Source of the DNA: Pseudomonadota bacterium
Lineage (GTDB): Bacteria; Pseudomonadota; Gammaproteobacteria; Xanthomonadales; Rhodanobacteraceae
Length of the DNA stretch: 64,000 nt
Reading direction: 5' to 3'
NCBI GenBank assembly: GCA_018241365.1
Contig: JAFEDX010000001.1
Span: 1 to 64,000 of the forward strand
Positions 1-10,083 of this stretch are shown piece by piece. The notes beneath the pieces were generated by a model that searched no databases, was not told the origin of the DNA, and saw nothing but the letters and a program-made list of their open reading frames with translations. Every line of letters begins with the position of its first letter. The first letter of the stretch is position 1. A program made the translations under genes and the position numbers.

Positions 1-1283
1 TTGGCGAAGCCTGGGACCAGGTCGCCGACCGGCTCACCGAAGAAGACTTCTATCGCCGCGAGCACCGGCTGATCTTCCGTGCCATCGGCGAACTCGCGAT
101 GGGCGGCAAACCCTGCGATGCGGTGACCTTGGGCGAGTGGTTCGAGCGTCACGGTGAAACCGCCAACATAGGCGGCGTCGCGTATCTTGCGGAACTCGCC
201 AACAACACGCCCAGCGCGGCCAACATCGCGGCCTACGCCGATATCGTCCGCGACAAGGCGGTGCTGCGCAAACTGATCGAAGCCGGTACCCAAATTGCCG
301 GCGACGGCTTCAACCCGGAAGGCCGCAACACCCCGGAGATCCTCGAAGCCGCCGAGCAGCGCGTGTTCAAGATCGCCGAGGCCGGTGCGCGCGGGCGCAA
401 GCAGGTGATTCCGGTACGGCAGTCGGTCAAGGAAGCCGTGGAGCTGCTGGCGCAACGCTACGCCAACCGCGGGCAGTTGAACGGCCTCACCACCGGCTTC
501 AAGGATCTCGACGACTTGACCAGCGGCATGCAGCGCCAGGATCTGGTGATCGTGGCCGGGCGGCCGTCGATGGGCAAGACCGCGTTCGCGCTCAACATTG
601 CCGAAGCGGTAGCGATGCGCGCCAAGCAGCCGGTGCTGGTGTTCTCGATGGAAATGTCGGCGTCGCAGCTGGCGTTCCGTTTGATTTCCTCGCTGGGCCG
701 CATCAACCAGAAGGATCTGCGTTCGGGCGAACTCGCCGAAGAGGAATGGCCGCGCGTCAGCCAGGCCGCGTCGCTGCTGTCGGAATCGAAAATCTTCATC
801 GACGACACGCCGGCGCTGTCGCCCGGCGAGCTGCGTTCGCGTGCGCGCCGCATGATGCGCGAGCACGGCCTCGGCCTGGTCGTGATCGACTACCTGCAGT
901 TGATGCAGGTGCCCGGCAACAAGGAGAACCGCGCGACCGAGATTTCCGAGATCTCGCGCAATCTCAAGGCCATGGCCAAGGAATTGGACGTGCCGGTGAT
1001 CGCGCTGTCGCAGTTGAACCGCGCGCTGGAACAGCGCAACGACAAGCGTCCGGTGATGAGTGACCTGCGCGAATCGGGCGCGATCGAACAGGACGCCGAC
1101 CTGATCCTGTTCATCTATCGCGACGAGGTTTACAACAAGGAATCCAGCCACAAGGGCATTGCCGAGATCATCATCGGCAAGCAGCGCAACGGCCCCATCG
1201 ACACCATCAAGCTGACCTTCCTCGGCCAGTACACCAAGTTCGAGAACTACGCGCCCGAGGCGTACATGGGTTCGATGGAGTGA
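1..1283 (+). CDS. dnaB: Replicative DNA helicase DnaB (5' truncated by window edge)
   Basis: Hexameric 5'-3' helicase that unwinds DNA at the replication fork and loads primase. The first complete codon is at 3, and the reading frame is open from the window edge, so only the first few dozen residues of the N-terminal domain are missing. The N-terminal helical domain reads GGVAYLAELANNTPSAANI. The RecA-like core has Walker A GRPSMGKT (about nt 558-581), EMS, the Walker B-like VVIDYLQLM and the DLRESGAIEQDAD loop. It ends normally at TGA 1281-1283, 4 bp before alr. dnaB next to alr is common in gammaproteobacteria. Family identity is certain. Confidence 0.97.
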   Translation, partial: GEAWDQVADRLTEEDFYRREHRLIFRAIGELAMGGKPCDAVTLGEWFERHGETANIGGVAYLAELANNTPSAANIAAYADIVRDKAVLRKLIEAGTQIAGDGFNPEGRNTPEILEAAEQRVFKIAEAGARGRKQVIPVRQSVKEAVELLAQRYANRGQLNGLTTGFKDLDDLTSGMQRQDLVIVAGRPSMGKTAFALNIAEAVAMRAKQPVLVFSMEMSASQLAFRLISSLGRINQKDLRSGELAEEEWPRVSQAASLLSESKIFIDDTPALSPGELRSRARRMMREHGLGLVVIDYLQLMQVPGNKENRATEISEISRNLKAMAKELDVPVIALSQLNRALEQRNDKRPVMSDLRESGAIEQDADLILFIYRDEVYNKESSHKGIAEIIIGKQRNGPIDTIKLTFLGQYTKFENYAPEAYMGSME

Positions 1284-1287
1284 GCGC

Positions 1288-2369
<1,082 letters not shown>

Positions 2370-2370
<1 letters not shown>

Positions 2371-3752
2371 TGGCCAAGGCGAAGACCGCTTATGTCTGCA
2401 GCGACTGCGGCGCGGAGTACCCGAAGTGGCAGGGCCAGTGCGAGGCCTGCGGCGCGTGGAACACCTTGTCGGCATTCGTGGTGCAACCGGCCGTGAAGGC
2501 TGCGGGCGCGGGCGGCGGACGCGAAATCGGTTACGCGGGCGCGGAAGCCTCGATGGTGCAGCCGCTCGCCAGCGTTGCGGGGGAAGTCGAACGGCGGCAC
2601 CTGATCCGCATCGGTGAATTGGATCGCGTGCTGGGCGGCGGCCTGGTGGAAGGCTCGGTGGTGCTGGTGGGCGGCGATCCCGGCATCGGCAAATCCACGC
2701 TGTTGCTGCAGACGCTGGCGGCGCTGGGTGACAGGCTTGCCGGCCTGTACGTCAGCGGCGAGGAATCGCTGGCGCAAATCGCGGCGCGCGGTCATCGGCT
2801 CGGGCTGGAGCTGGCGCCGCTCAAGGCGCTGGCGGAAACCTGCGTCGAACGCATCCTCGAACACGCGGTGGCGGAGAAACCACGCGTGCTGGTGATCGAT
2901 TCGATCCAGACGATCTGGACCGAAACCCTGCCGGCGGCGCCGGGCTCGGTGTCGCAGGTGCGCGAATCGGCGGCAAGGTTGGTACGTTTCGCCAAGCAGA
3001 CCGGCACGTCGGTGTTCCTCGTCGGCCACGTAACGAAGGAGGGCGGCATCGCCGGCCCGCGCGTGCTTGAACACATGGTCGATGCGGTGCTGTATTTCGA
3101 GGGTGAGGTAGGCTCGCGCTTCCGCGTGCTGCGCGCGTTCAAGAACCGCTTCGGTGCGGTCAATGAACTCGGCGTGTTCGCGATGGGCGACAAGGGCCTG
3201 CGCGAAGTACCGAATCCGTCGTCGATCTTCCTGACCGGGCATCAGGGGGCGACGCCCGGCAGCGCGGTGATGGTGACACGCGAGGGTACGCGCCCGCTGC
3301 TGGTCGAAGTGCAGGCGCTGGTGGACCAGTCCAACCTCGGCAATCCGCGCCGGGTGGCACTGGGGCTGGAACAGAACCGTCTCGCGATGCTGCTGGCGGT
3401 GCTGCATCGCCACGGCGGCGCTGCGGTGTTCGATCAGGACGTGTTCGTCAACGTGGTCGGCGGCATCCGCGTGCAGGAAACCGCGGCCGACCTGCCGGTA
3501 TTGCTGGCGGTGCTGTCGTCGTTCCGCGACCGCGCGCTGCCGGAAAAAACCGTGGCGTTTGGGGAAGTCGGCCTGTCCGGCGAAGTGCGGCCGGTGCCGA
3601 ACGGCGAGGAGCGCCTGAAGGAAGCCGCGCACCACGGGTTCAGGCGCGCGATCGTGCCGATGGCCAATGCGCCAAAGAAGTCGCAGCGTATCGGCGAGCT
3701 TGAAATCCTCGGCGTGGAGCGTCTGCGCGAAGCGATCGACGCCTGCGGCTGA
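2370..3752 (+). CDS. radA: DNA repair protein RadA
   Basis: RecA-like ATPase that helps process recombination intermediates and extends branch migration. 460 aa. The N-terminal zinc finger uses C10, C13, C24 and C27. Then come Walker A GGDPGIGKST, Walker B VLVIDSIQT and the RadA signature KNRFG, followed by a Lon-like C-terminal domain (QETAADLPVLLAVLSSFRDR). The frame is open upstream to 1818, but ATG 2370 places the zinc finger at residue 10 as in the family and overlaps the alr stop, so it is chosen. It ends 4 bp before the convergent GST gene. Confidence 0.97.
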
Positions 3753-3756
3753 CGAA

Positions 3757-4368
3757 TCAGGTCGGCGGCAACGCCAGGAATTCGGGCAACTGTTCCGTGC
3801 GCGCCGAGAAAGCGGCGAATGCCGGGTAGCCGCTTGTGGACGCGATCTCCGCGGCGACGATCTGCGTGAAGGTCCATGCGACGCCGACGCTGATGTCGGC
3901 CTGGGTTGGCTTGTCGCCGCACAGCCAACGATCTGCGGGCGCCGCGGCCAAGGCGGTGTCGAGCAGCGCACAGGCGTCGCGCAGTTGCCCCTGCACGCGT
4001 TGCTGCCACGCAGCATCCCGCAAGTCCGGTGCGCGTTTGAGCTCGTAAAAATGCTGCACGGCCTTTTCGCATACGACCAGTCCCAGGCCGATCCATCTCA
4101 AGGCATCACGGCGTGCGCCGGGTTCGGATGGCAGCAGGCTGTGCCCGGCCAGCGTCTCGGCGTAGTCGATGATCAATGAAGAATCGACCAGCACACAGCC
4201 ATCGTCGCAAATCAATGTGGGCGCCTTGACCAGCGGATTGATTGCACGGAACGCATCGAAATCGCGGAACACCGAAAGCGGGCGGTGCTCGAACGGGATG
4301 CCGAGCATGCGCAACGAAATCGCGGCGCGCCGCACGTAGGGGGAATCGAGCATGCCGATCAGTTGCAT
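3757..4368 (-). CDS. Glutathione S-transferase family protein
   Basis: 203 aa cytoplasmic thioredoxin-fold protein. The N-terminal MQLIGMLDSPYVRRAAISLRM carries the GST active-site serine/tyrosine region. VKAPTLICDDG gives the cis-Pro glutathione-binding turn, and DSSLIIDYAETL the ES-like glutathione contact. The C-terminal half is an all-helical GST domain with the N-cap-like TQADISVGVAW. It is the last gene of a tight reverse block, 10 bp after lpxH. Substrate cannot be inferred. The start ATG agrees with the family. Confidence 0.88.
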   Translation of the reverse strand: MQLIGMLDSPYVRRAAISLRMLGIPFEHRPLSVFRDFDAFRAINPLVKAPTLICDDGCVLVDSSLIIDYAETLAGHSLLPSEPGARRDALRWIGLGLVVCEKAVQHFYELKRAPDLRDAAWQQRVQGQLRDACALLDTALAAAPADRWLCGDKPTQADISVGVAWTFTQIVAAEIASTSGYPAFAAFSARTEQLPEFLALPPT

Positions 4369-4378
4369 GGTGCCTCCG

Positions 4379-5104
4379 TCAGTGGGGTGCCAGGCCGGCC
4401 AGCGCCGCGGTATCCCGATCCACCCGCAGCACCGAACCCTGCTCGTACCAATCGCCCAGCACGATGCGCTGCGCGGGCTTGCCGTCCAGCGTGAAATCGT
4501 GGATCGCGGGACGGTGGGTGTGTCCGTGGATCATCCGCGTGACGCCGGCGTCGCGAAGCGCGGATTCGACCGCGTGTGGGTTCACATCCATGATCGCCAT
4601 GTCGGTGTTGGACGTATGCGCGCGGCTGGCGTCGCGGGCTTGCGCCGCAAAAGCGCGGCGCTCGGCCAGCGGACGCACGAGGAACGCGGCCTGCCATGCG
4701 GGGTCACGCACTTGTTGGCGAAATGCCAGGTACGCGGAGTCGTCGGTGCACAGCACGTCGCCATGCAGGACCAGGGTTGGCGTGCCGTAGAGGTCGATGA
4801 CGGTGCCGTCGGCGAGGATCGTCATGCCGCAGCGCTGCGCGTAATCTTCGCCCAGCAGGAAATCGCGGTTGCCGGCAAGGTAGAACACCGGCACGCCGGC
4901 AGCGGCGACGCCGTGCAGCGCGCGCGCAATGCTCGCATTCAACGGCGCATCGTCGTCGTCACCGATGTAGGTCTCGAACAGGTCGCCCAATACGTACACG
5001 GCGTCGGCTGCGCGGGCTTCACCTGCGCAGAATTGTTCGAACGTGGCGACGATTTGCGGGCGTGCGTCGTCGAGGTGCAGGTCGGAGATGAAAAGCGTGG
5101 CCAC
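4379..5104 (-). CDS. lpxH: UDP-2,3-diacylglucosamine diphosphatase (LpxH)
   Basis: Peripheral inner-membrane Mn-dependent pyrophosphatase of lipid A synthesis; it hydrolyses UDP-2,3-diacylglucosamine to lipid X and UMP. 241 aa, full length. The calcineurin-like metal ligands are visible: D8 and H10 (FISDLHLD), D41 (GDLFE), N79 (AGNRDF), H114 (LHGD) and the C-terminal IHGHTH. It lies 4 bp downstream of a cyclophilin gene and 10 bp upstream of a GST gene, suggesting one transcript. The ppi-lpxH adjacency is also common in other gammaproteobacteria. Confidence 0.96.
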   Translation of the reverse strand: MATLFISDLHLDDARPQIVATFEQFCAGEARAADAVYVLGDLFETYIGDDDDAPLNASIARALHGVAAAGVPVFYLAGNRDFLLGEDYAQRCGMTILADGTVIDLYGTPTLVLHGDVLCTDDSAYLAFRQQVRDPAWQAAFLVRPLAERRAFAAQARDASRAHTSNTDMAIMDVNPHAVESALRDAGVTRMIHGHTHRPAIHDFTLDGKPAQRIVLGDWYEQGSVLRVDRDTAALAGLAPH

Positions 5105-5108
5105 CGGG

Positions 5109-5837
5109 TCAGTGTTTCGTACCGGGTTTCTTCTTCGCCGCCGGTGCCGAAGCCGGTACCTGTCCGGTCACGGGAGACACGGGTTCCGCCACCGGCTTGG
5201 CGGCTTCACCGATCAACTTCGCACTCTCGATCACCACCAGCGGGCGCGGCACGTCGCCGATGAACGGGCCTTGCGGGCCGGTCGGCAGGTTGTCGATCTT
5301 GTCCACCACGTCCATGCCCTTCACGACCTTGCCGAACACCGCGTAACCCCAGGTCATGCCGCTCTGGTTGCCGACGTAATCGAGACGCGGGTTGTCCACC
5401 ACGTTGACGAAGAACTGCGCGGTCGCGGAATCGGGGTCGGGACCGCGCGCGGCGGCCACGGTGCCGCGCAGGTTGGAAAGCCCATTGTTGGCTTCATCCG
5501 GAATCGGCGGCAGGGTGCGCTTGGGCCGCAGCTCGCGCGTGTACAGCCCGCCCTGGATGAGATAGCCGGGTATCACCCGGTGGAACACGGTGCCGTCGTA
5601 GAAACCGTCCTTCACGTATTGCAGGAAGTTGGCAACGGTCTTGGGTGACTTGTCGGGGAACAGCTCGATCACGATGTCGCCCATGGAGGTCTTGAGCTCC
5701 ACCTGCGGATGCGCGTTCGCCGCGGGCGCAGTCGCGGACGATGATGCCGGGGCCGGCGGTGCGGCCGACAGTGTAAAGGCCGTCAGCGCGAGCAGTGCAG
5801 CCGGCAGCAGGCGAAGCGAGCGGGTTTTCCAGGTCAT
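5109..5837 (-). CDS. Peptidylprolyl isomerase, cyclophilin type, exported
   Basis: Cis-trans prolyl isomerase. 242 aa from ATG 5837, which begins a classical signal peptide (MTWKTRSLRLLPAALLALTAFTLSAAP). An in-frame upstream ATG at 5999 would put 54 non-conserved residues before it and is rejected. The cyclophilin core has KTVANFLQYVKDGFYDGTVF, HRVIPGYLIQGG and DSATAQFFVNV. The C-terminal tail is Pro/Ala/Lys-rich (PASAPAAKKKPGTKH). A periplasmic location is likely from the signal. It heads the ppi-lpxH-GST block. Confidence 0.93.
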   Translation of the reverse strand: MTWKTRSLRLLPAALLALTAFTLSAAPPAPASSSATAPAANAHPQVELKTSMGDIVIELFPDKSPKTVANFLQYVKDGFYDGTVFHRVIPGYLIQGGLYTRELRPKRTLPPIPDEANNGLSNLRGTVAAARGPDPDSATAQFFVNVVDNPRLDYVGNQSGMTWGYAVFGKVVKGMDVVDKIDNLPTGPQGPFIGDVPRPLVVIESAKLIGEAAKPVAEPVSPVTGQVPASAPAAKKKPGTKH

Positions 5838-5907
5838 GGTGCGGTTCGGGCGCGGCGCGAAAGCAGCATGATACGTGAGCGCCTTGGCGCGCACACGCAG
5901 GCGGTCG

Positions 5908-7680
5908 TCATGGCTGGGTGCAGGCGGCGCCCGCGCAGGCGCCGAAGCGCAGCCCGGTCTGTGGCTGCGGTTTGGCCTGGAGTGAATTGCCGTTGCCATT
6001 GCCGCTGCCGTCTTCCTGGTACAGGTGCCGGCGGCGGATCTCCAGCACGATCGGGGTGATCTGGTCGATCCGCGAATCGATCTGGGCGCGGGTGTAGTAG
6101 TCGAGGTCGTTGCGCTTCAGCAGGCGGTGCAGCTGGTCGAGCGCGGCGACGGCCTGCCCGGACAGGAAGGTGGCGTCGGCGTAGGCGATCCCCGCGTGCA
6201 CTTCGTCGCCGGCGACGTGGCAGGCGTGGCCGTAGGTTGCGTACAACGAAGGTTCGGAATCGTCGTTGAGCAGCGGTTTCAGCAGGCCCTGCGCAGTCTT
6301 CGCGTCGGCCTTGGCGCCGCTGTCGAGCAGCGTGCGGCTGTAGCCCAGCACGATGGCCGGGTCGTTCGGCCACATGGTGTTCAACGACGCATAGCGCCTC
6401 AGCGCTTCGCTGCGCTGTCCGGCCAGGCGTTCCGCATCGGCGAGGCCCAGCGCGAGGGTCAGGCTGCCGGGGTCGGCGTCGGCGAGTTTCGCCATGATCG
6501 GCACGGCCTTGGCGGCCTCGTTCAGCTGCATCAGCGTCAGCGCGTAACCGTAGCGATTGGAGGCCGCGTCGGCGAACTTGCTGTCGTTGGCCATGTTGCG
6601 CGTGTAGTAATCGAGCACCGAGCGCGGATTGCTGGACGACAGCACGCGGATCCGCTCCCGGATCAGCTCGTATTGCAGTTCGGTGGGCGCACGCGTCGAA
6701 GTAGCGAAGGCCGATCCGTGCTTGACGAACGGCAACGGCAACATGCCCGGCACCGGCGGGTCGCTGGCGTTGCCGGATTGTCGCGACTGGATCTGTTGCT
6801 CCAGCACGCGCGCGCGGGCGCGCGCATCGGCGATGCGCACGCTGGTGACCGGGTGGTCCTGCAGGAAATCCGGAAGGTTGCCCGCGGCCATGCCGCCGTC
6901 GCCGCCGGGCCGCATGATCGCCTGCATGTGCGCGAACACTGTCGCCATGGCCTCGGGATTGAAGCCGGCCTTGGCCAGCGTGTCGATGCCGACGTGGTCG
7001 GCCTCCGATTCGTCCTTGCGGGTGAAGTCGATCTGGTGCTGCTGCATCATCGCCATCACCGAATAGAAGGCGCCGATGGCCGCATCGGTGGTCGGGTAGT
7101 CCGCGTAGTTGCCGTAACCGTAGCCATAGGGATTGGTGACCACCCCGCGGTTGTTCGAGTCGGCCTTGGACGCAGCCAGCGCCGCCGCGAATGCACCGAG
7201 CACGTACAGCGGCGTGGACTTTTTCTGGTCCTCCAGCGCGCGCTGCAAATGATGCTGGCTGATGTGCGCCAGTTCGTGCGCCATCACCGCCGCCAGTTCG
7301 TCCTGGCTTTCGGTCATCGTGAACATGTTCGAGAAGATGAACACGTAGCCGCCAAAAGTCGCGAAGGCGTTGATCTCGGGCACGTTCAACAGGGTGAACG
7401 TGTAGTGCTGGGTCGGATCGGCGCTGGCCGAAGCCAGCCGGTAGCCCAGCGCGTGCAGGTACTGGTCCACCTGCGGATCGTCCAGTACCAGGTGTGCCGC
7501 GCGCAGTTCGCGCATGAACTCGGCGCCGTATTGCGCGGCCTGTTGCGGGGACATCACCGTATCGGCGGCGCTGCCGAGGTTGGGCAGGCGCACGTCGGTC
7601 TGCTGCGCGACGGCCGGAAGTGACAGCGCAAGCGTCGCAGCGAGGGTCAGCAGGGCGCGGGGCCTGAACGGGTGCGGCAT
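5908..7680 (-). CDS. bepA: M48 family metalloprotease with TPR tail, BepA-like
   Basis: Periplasmic zinc metalloprotease/chaperone resembling BepA (YfgC), which checks outer-membrane protein and LptD assembly. 590 aa. A signal peptide (MPHPFRPRALLTLAATLALSLPAVAQQ) is followed by the zinc motif HELAH (H135, H139), with the third ligand expected in KDESEADHVGIDTLAKAG. The C-terminal half is helical and TPR-like (ALGLADAERLAGQRSEALRR). It is about 100 aa longer than E. coli BepA, because of an insert of Gly/Tyr/Asn-rich sequence near YGYGYGNYADY and a longer tail. It stands alone, divergent from grxC. Confidence 0.9.
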   Translation of the reverse strand: MPHPFRPRALLTLAATLALSLPAVAQQTDVRLPNLGSAADTVMSPQQAAQYGAEFMRELRAAHLVLDDPQVDQYLHALGYRLASASADPTQHYTFTLLNVPEINAFATFGGYVFIFSNMFTMTESQDELAAVMAHELAHISQHHLQRALEDQKKSTPLYVLGAFAAALAASKADSNNRGVVTNPYGYGYGNYADYPTTDAAIGAFYSVMAMMQQHQIDFTRKDESEADHVGIDTLAKAGFNPEAMATVFAHMQAIMRPGGDGGMAAGNLPDFLQDHPVTSVRIADARARARVLEQQIQSRQSGNASDPPVPGMLPLPFVKHGSAFATSTRAPTELQYELIRERIRVLSSSNPRSVLDYYTRNMANDSKFADAASNRYGYALTLMQLNEAAKAVPIMAKLADADPGSLTLALGLADAERLAGQRSEALRRYASLNTMWPNDPAIVLGYSRTLLDSGAKADAKTAQGLLKPLLNDDSEPSLYATYGHACHVAGDEVHAGIAYADATFLSGQAVAALDQLHRLLKRNDLDYYTRAQIDSRIDQITPIVLEIRRRHLYQEDGSGNGNGNSLQAKPQPQTGLRFGACAGAACTQP

Positions 7681-7863
7681 GATCGGCAGCTTGGGATCCG
7701 TGTGGGTTTGACCGGGCGGAAACCGATTGGTTCGAAGGCTAACAGGGTACCGGAAGGCTGCCGGCCGGCGTGGTGCGCGGCAACTTTCCGGAACCTGCCG
7801 CCATTCTCGGTTCCGGCATGTTCAGGGCCGGTAAAATGGCAGTATTCGAAAGTTCTTTCCGCC

Positions 7864-8124
7864 ATGGCCGACATCGAAATCTATTCCACCGCGGTGTGTC
7901 CCTACTGCATCGCCGCCAAGAACCTGCTGAAGTCGAAAGGCCTCGCGTGGCGCGAGCTGCGCATCGATACCGATCCGGCTGCCCGCGCCGCGATGCTGGA
8001 ACGTGCGCCGGGCGCGCGCACCGTGCCGCAGATCTTCATCAACGGCACCCATGTCGGCGGGTTCGACCAGCTCGCGGCGGCGGACCGCAGCGGGAAACTC
8101 GCGGAGCTGCTCGCGAGCGCCTGA
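7864..8124 (+). CDS. grxC: Glutaredoxin 3
   Basis: Small dithiol glutaredoxin, 86 aa, that reduces disulfides and deglutathionylates proteins with glutathione. The active site is CPYC in TAVCPYCIAAKNLL. TVPQIFINGTHVGGFDQL holds the cis-proline and glutathione-binding loop. The frame is open further upstream to 7672, but ATG 7864 is the family start and leaves a 180 bp intergenic region divergent from the metalloprotease. A hairpin with a T run follows at 8177-8212. Confidence 0.96.
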   Translation: MADIEIYSTAVCPYCIAAKNLLKSKGLAWRELRIDTDPAARAAMLERAPGARTVPQIFINGTHVGGFDQLAAADRSGKLAELLASA

Positions 8125-8176
8125 ACGGTTGGCCGCGCCGGCCGTCTCCGCGATAATTGCGTGTTTGTTTGCCCGT

Positions 8177-8212
8177 ACCGCCGTGTCCGATGCGTCTGAC
8201 GGCGCGGTTTTT
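8177..8212 (+). terminator. Rho-independent terminator after grxC
   Basis: ACCGCCGT (8177-8184) can pair with ACGGCGCGGT (8199-8208), with a 2-nt bulge and a 14-nt loop, and five T follow. It lies 53 bp after the grxC stop and before icd, so it probably ends the grxC transcript. Confidence 0.6.
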
Positions 8213-8329
8213 GTGAGAAGTCAGGCCATGGATGGCCGTTCTGGACCTGATCGTGTGTGTCGCATGCACCCGTCGGAAGGTCCGGCGAAGCGGCGATCAG
8301 GGATGATCGCAAAAGCAAGGAGATTGCGC

Positions 8330-9346
8330 GTGGCGAAAACGATTGCGGTGATCCGTGGCGACGGCATCGGCCCGGAAATCATGGATGCGACCCTGAAGGT
8401 GCTGGATGCGCTCGGCTGCGGCCTCGTTTACGAGTTCGTCGACGCCGGCATGGTGGCGCTGGAAAAACACGGCGAGCTGCTGCCGCAAGCCACGCTGGAT
8501 GCGATCGCCCGGCACGGCGTGGCGCTGAAGGGTCCGCTGACCACGCCGGTCGGCAAGGGTTTTTCATCCTTGAACGTGGCGCTGCGCCGGCATTTCGACC
8601 TGTACGCCAACGTGCGCCCGGCGATCAGTTTCCCGGGCACCAGGGCGCGTTACGAAAACATCGACATCATCACGGTGCGCGAGAACACCGAAGGCGCGTA
8701 CCTGCAGGAAGGCCAGACGCTGTCCGACGACGGTGAGGTCGCGCAGTCGCTGGTGCGCAACACCCGGCACGGCGCGTCGCGCATCGTCAAATACGCTTTC
8801 GACCTGGCGGTGCAGAAGGGCCGCAGGAAGGTCACGGTCGTGCACAAGGCCAACATCATCAAGACCGCATCGGGCCTGTTCCTCGACGTCGCGCGCGGGG
8901 TCGCGAAGGAGTATCCGCAGATCGAGTGCAACGAGATGATCGTGGACAACACCTGCATGCAGCTGGTGATGAATCCGTGGCAGTTCGACGTGATCGTCAC
9001 CACCAACTTGTTCGGCGACATCCTTTCTGACCTGTGCGCGGGCCTCGTCGGCGGGTTGGGCCTCGCGCCCGGCGCCAACATCGGCAGGGACGCCGCGATC
9101 TTCGAGGCCGTGCACGGTTCGGCGCCCGACATCGCCGGCAGGAACATCGCCAACCCCTGCGCGCTGTTGCTGGCCGCGGCCGAGATGCTGGATCACCTTG
9201 GCATGGTCGAGAAGGGCACGCGCATCCGCGATGCGATCCGCGCCACGCTGGAAGCCCACGACCGCGTCACGCCAGATCTCGGCGGCACCGGTACCACGGA
9301 AACCTTCGCCGACGCGTTGGTGGAACGGGTGTGGCAACGCAAATAA
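8330..9346 (+). CDS. NAD-dependent isocitrate dehydrogenase, short type
   Basis: Oxidative decarboxylation of isocitrate to 2-oxoglutarate in the TCA cycle. 338 aa, the length of the small isopropylmalate-dehydrogenase-like NAD-ICDH rather than the 415-aa NADP Icd of E. coli. Seen: AVIRGDGIGPEIMDATLKVL, TVRENTEGAYLQEG (phosphate-loop region), the VVHKANIIKTASGLFLDV lysine, NLFGDILSDLCAGLVGGLG and AVHGSAPDIAGRNIANPCA. GTG at 8330 is chosen because AAGGAG lies 7 nt upstream (8317-8322). ATG 8303 is in frame but would put that Shine-Dalgarno inside the gene. Homoisocitrate or isopropylmalate dehydrogenase are less likely alternatives. Confidence 0.9.
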   Translation: MAKTIAVIRGDGIGPEIMDATLKVLDALGCGLVYEFVDAGMVALEKHGELLPQATLDAIARHGVALKGPLTTPVGKGFSSLNVALRRHFDLYANVRPAISFPGTRARYENIDIITVRENTEGAYLQEGQTLSDDGEVAQSLVRNTRHGASRIVKYAFDLAVQKGRRKVTVVHKANIIKTASGLFLDVARGVAKEYPQIECNEMIVDNTCMQLVMNPWQFDVIVTTNLFGDILSDLCAGLVGGLGLAPGANIGRDAAIFEAVHGSAPDIAGRNIANPCALLLAAAEMLDHLGMVEKGTRIRDAIRATLEAHDRVTPDLGGTGTTETFADALVERVWQRK

Positions 9347-9378
9347 AATAGTGCCGTGGTGAACCACGGCACTATTTT
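9345..9378. terminator. Perfect 16-bp palindromic bidirectional terminator
   Basis: AAAATAGTGCCGTGGT (9345-9360) is the exact reverse complement of 9363-9378, with a 2-nt GA loop. It has A runs and T runs on both sides, so it can stop transcription from icd (forward) and from the convergent secreted-protein gene ending at 9393. The left arm begins inside the icd TAA stop codon. Confidence 0.9.
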
Positions 9379-9392
9379 GTATGCAAGCGCGG

Positions 9393-9968
9393 TCACGTGG
9401 TGCCCGGATACATTTTATTGATGCACGCGTTGTAGGCCTCAACTGCTTTGTTGTAATCATTGGTGGCCAGTAAACAGCCAAGTGATGTGCCCCCCGAGCA
9501 TGCCATGATGGCCGCATATCCTGCGTTGATCATGCTTTGAGCTTCGCTCGCGCACGGCCCACCAGCGGTCATTGGTGAGACGCTGTAGCGCACGGAGTAG
9601 TGTGCAATTCGCATCGCTTGAAGGGTGTTCAATCCATGCTCCGCGATGGCCACTACAGCTGGGTTTTTGTCAACGAATTTGGCCCCAGCTTCGAGATCGA
9701 TCATGGAGGTCGTCACCCCCCATTTGTCACGCTTGATCAGAGTGACATTGCTGCCTGACAACTGCATGTCGATCGTGGTCGCGACAACTCCATCTTGTAG
9801 AACGGCATGAATTGACCCGTCCGAATTGACTGTCACGGTTTGTTGCGTATTGGGTCCCAACGTGTCAGTCGAATGAGCTTCGCCAATTGCCACAGGCGCT
9901 TGAGCGTTGGCGATCGATACGGTCGCCAAACAAGTCATTGCGATAGCTGCAAGAAAGTTGGCTTTCAC
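9393..9968 (-). CDS. Hypothetical secreted protein, lower-GC orphan
   Basis: 191 aa of unknown function. It begins with a Sec signal peptide (MKANFLAAIAMTCLATVSIANA, cleavage probably after ANA). The mature part is mostly polar beta-type sequence (TVTVNSDGSIHAVLQDGVVATTIDM). The last 60 residues contain four Cys (CASEA, MACS, GCLL, NACI), likely two disulfides. Start is GTG 9968, preceded by GGGGAGGTG. Base composition is clearly AT-richer than its neighbours and codon choice is mixed (TTG, AAT, GAT frequent), suggesting acquisition. I recognise no domain. It is flanked by a strong terminator and an LpxO-like gene. Confidence 0.75.
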   Translation of the reverse strand: MKANFLAAIAMTCLATVSIANAQAPVAIGEAHSTDTLGPNTQQTVTVNSDGSIHAVLQDGVVATTIDMQLSGSNVTLIKRDKWGVTTSMIDLEAGAKFVDKNPAVVAIAEHGLNTLQAMRIAHYSVRYSVSPMTAGGPCASEAQSMINAGYAAIMACSGGTSLGCLLATNDYNKAVEAYNACINKMYPGTT

Positions 9969-10083
9969 TGTACACCTCCCCGGTGTGTCGATTGGTAGTC
10001 GTCTGTGCGCCGTGTCAGCCGATCTGGGCCACAGACAGTGGAAACCTATCAGGTTCTTGGAGGGGGGGCAATTTTGGGTCGCT

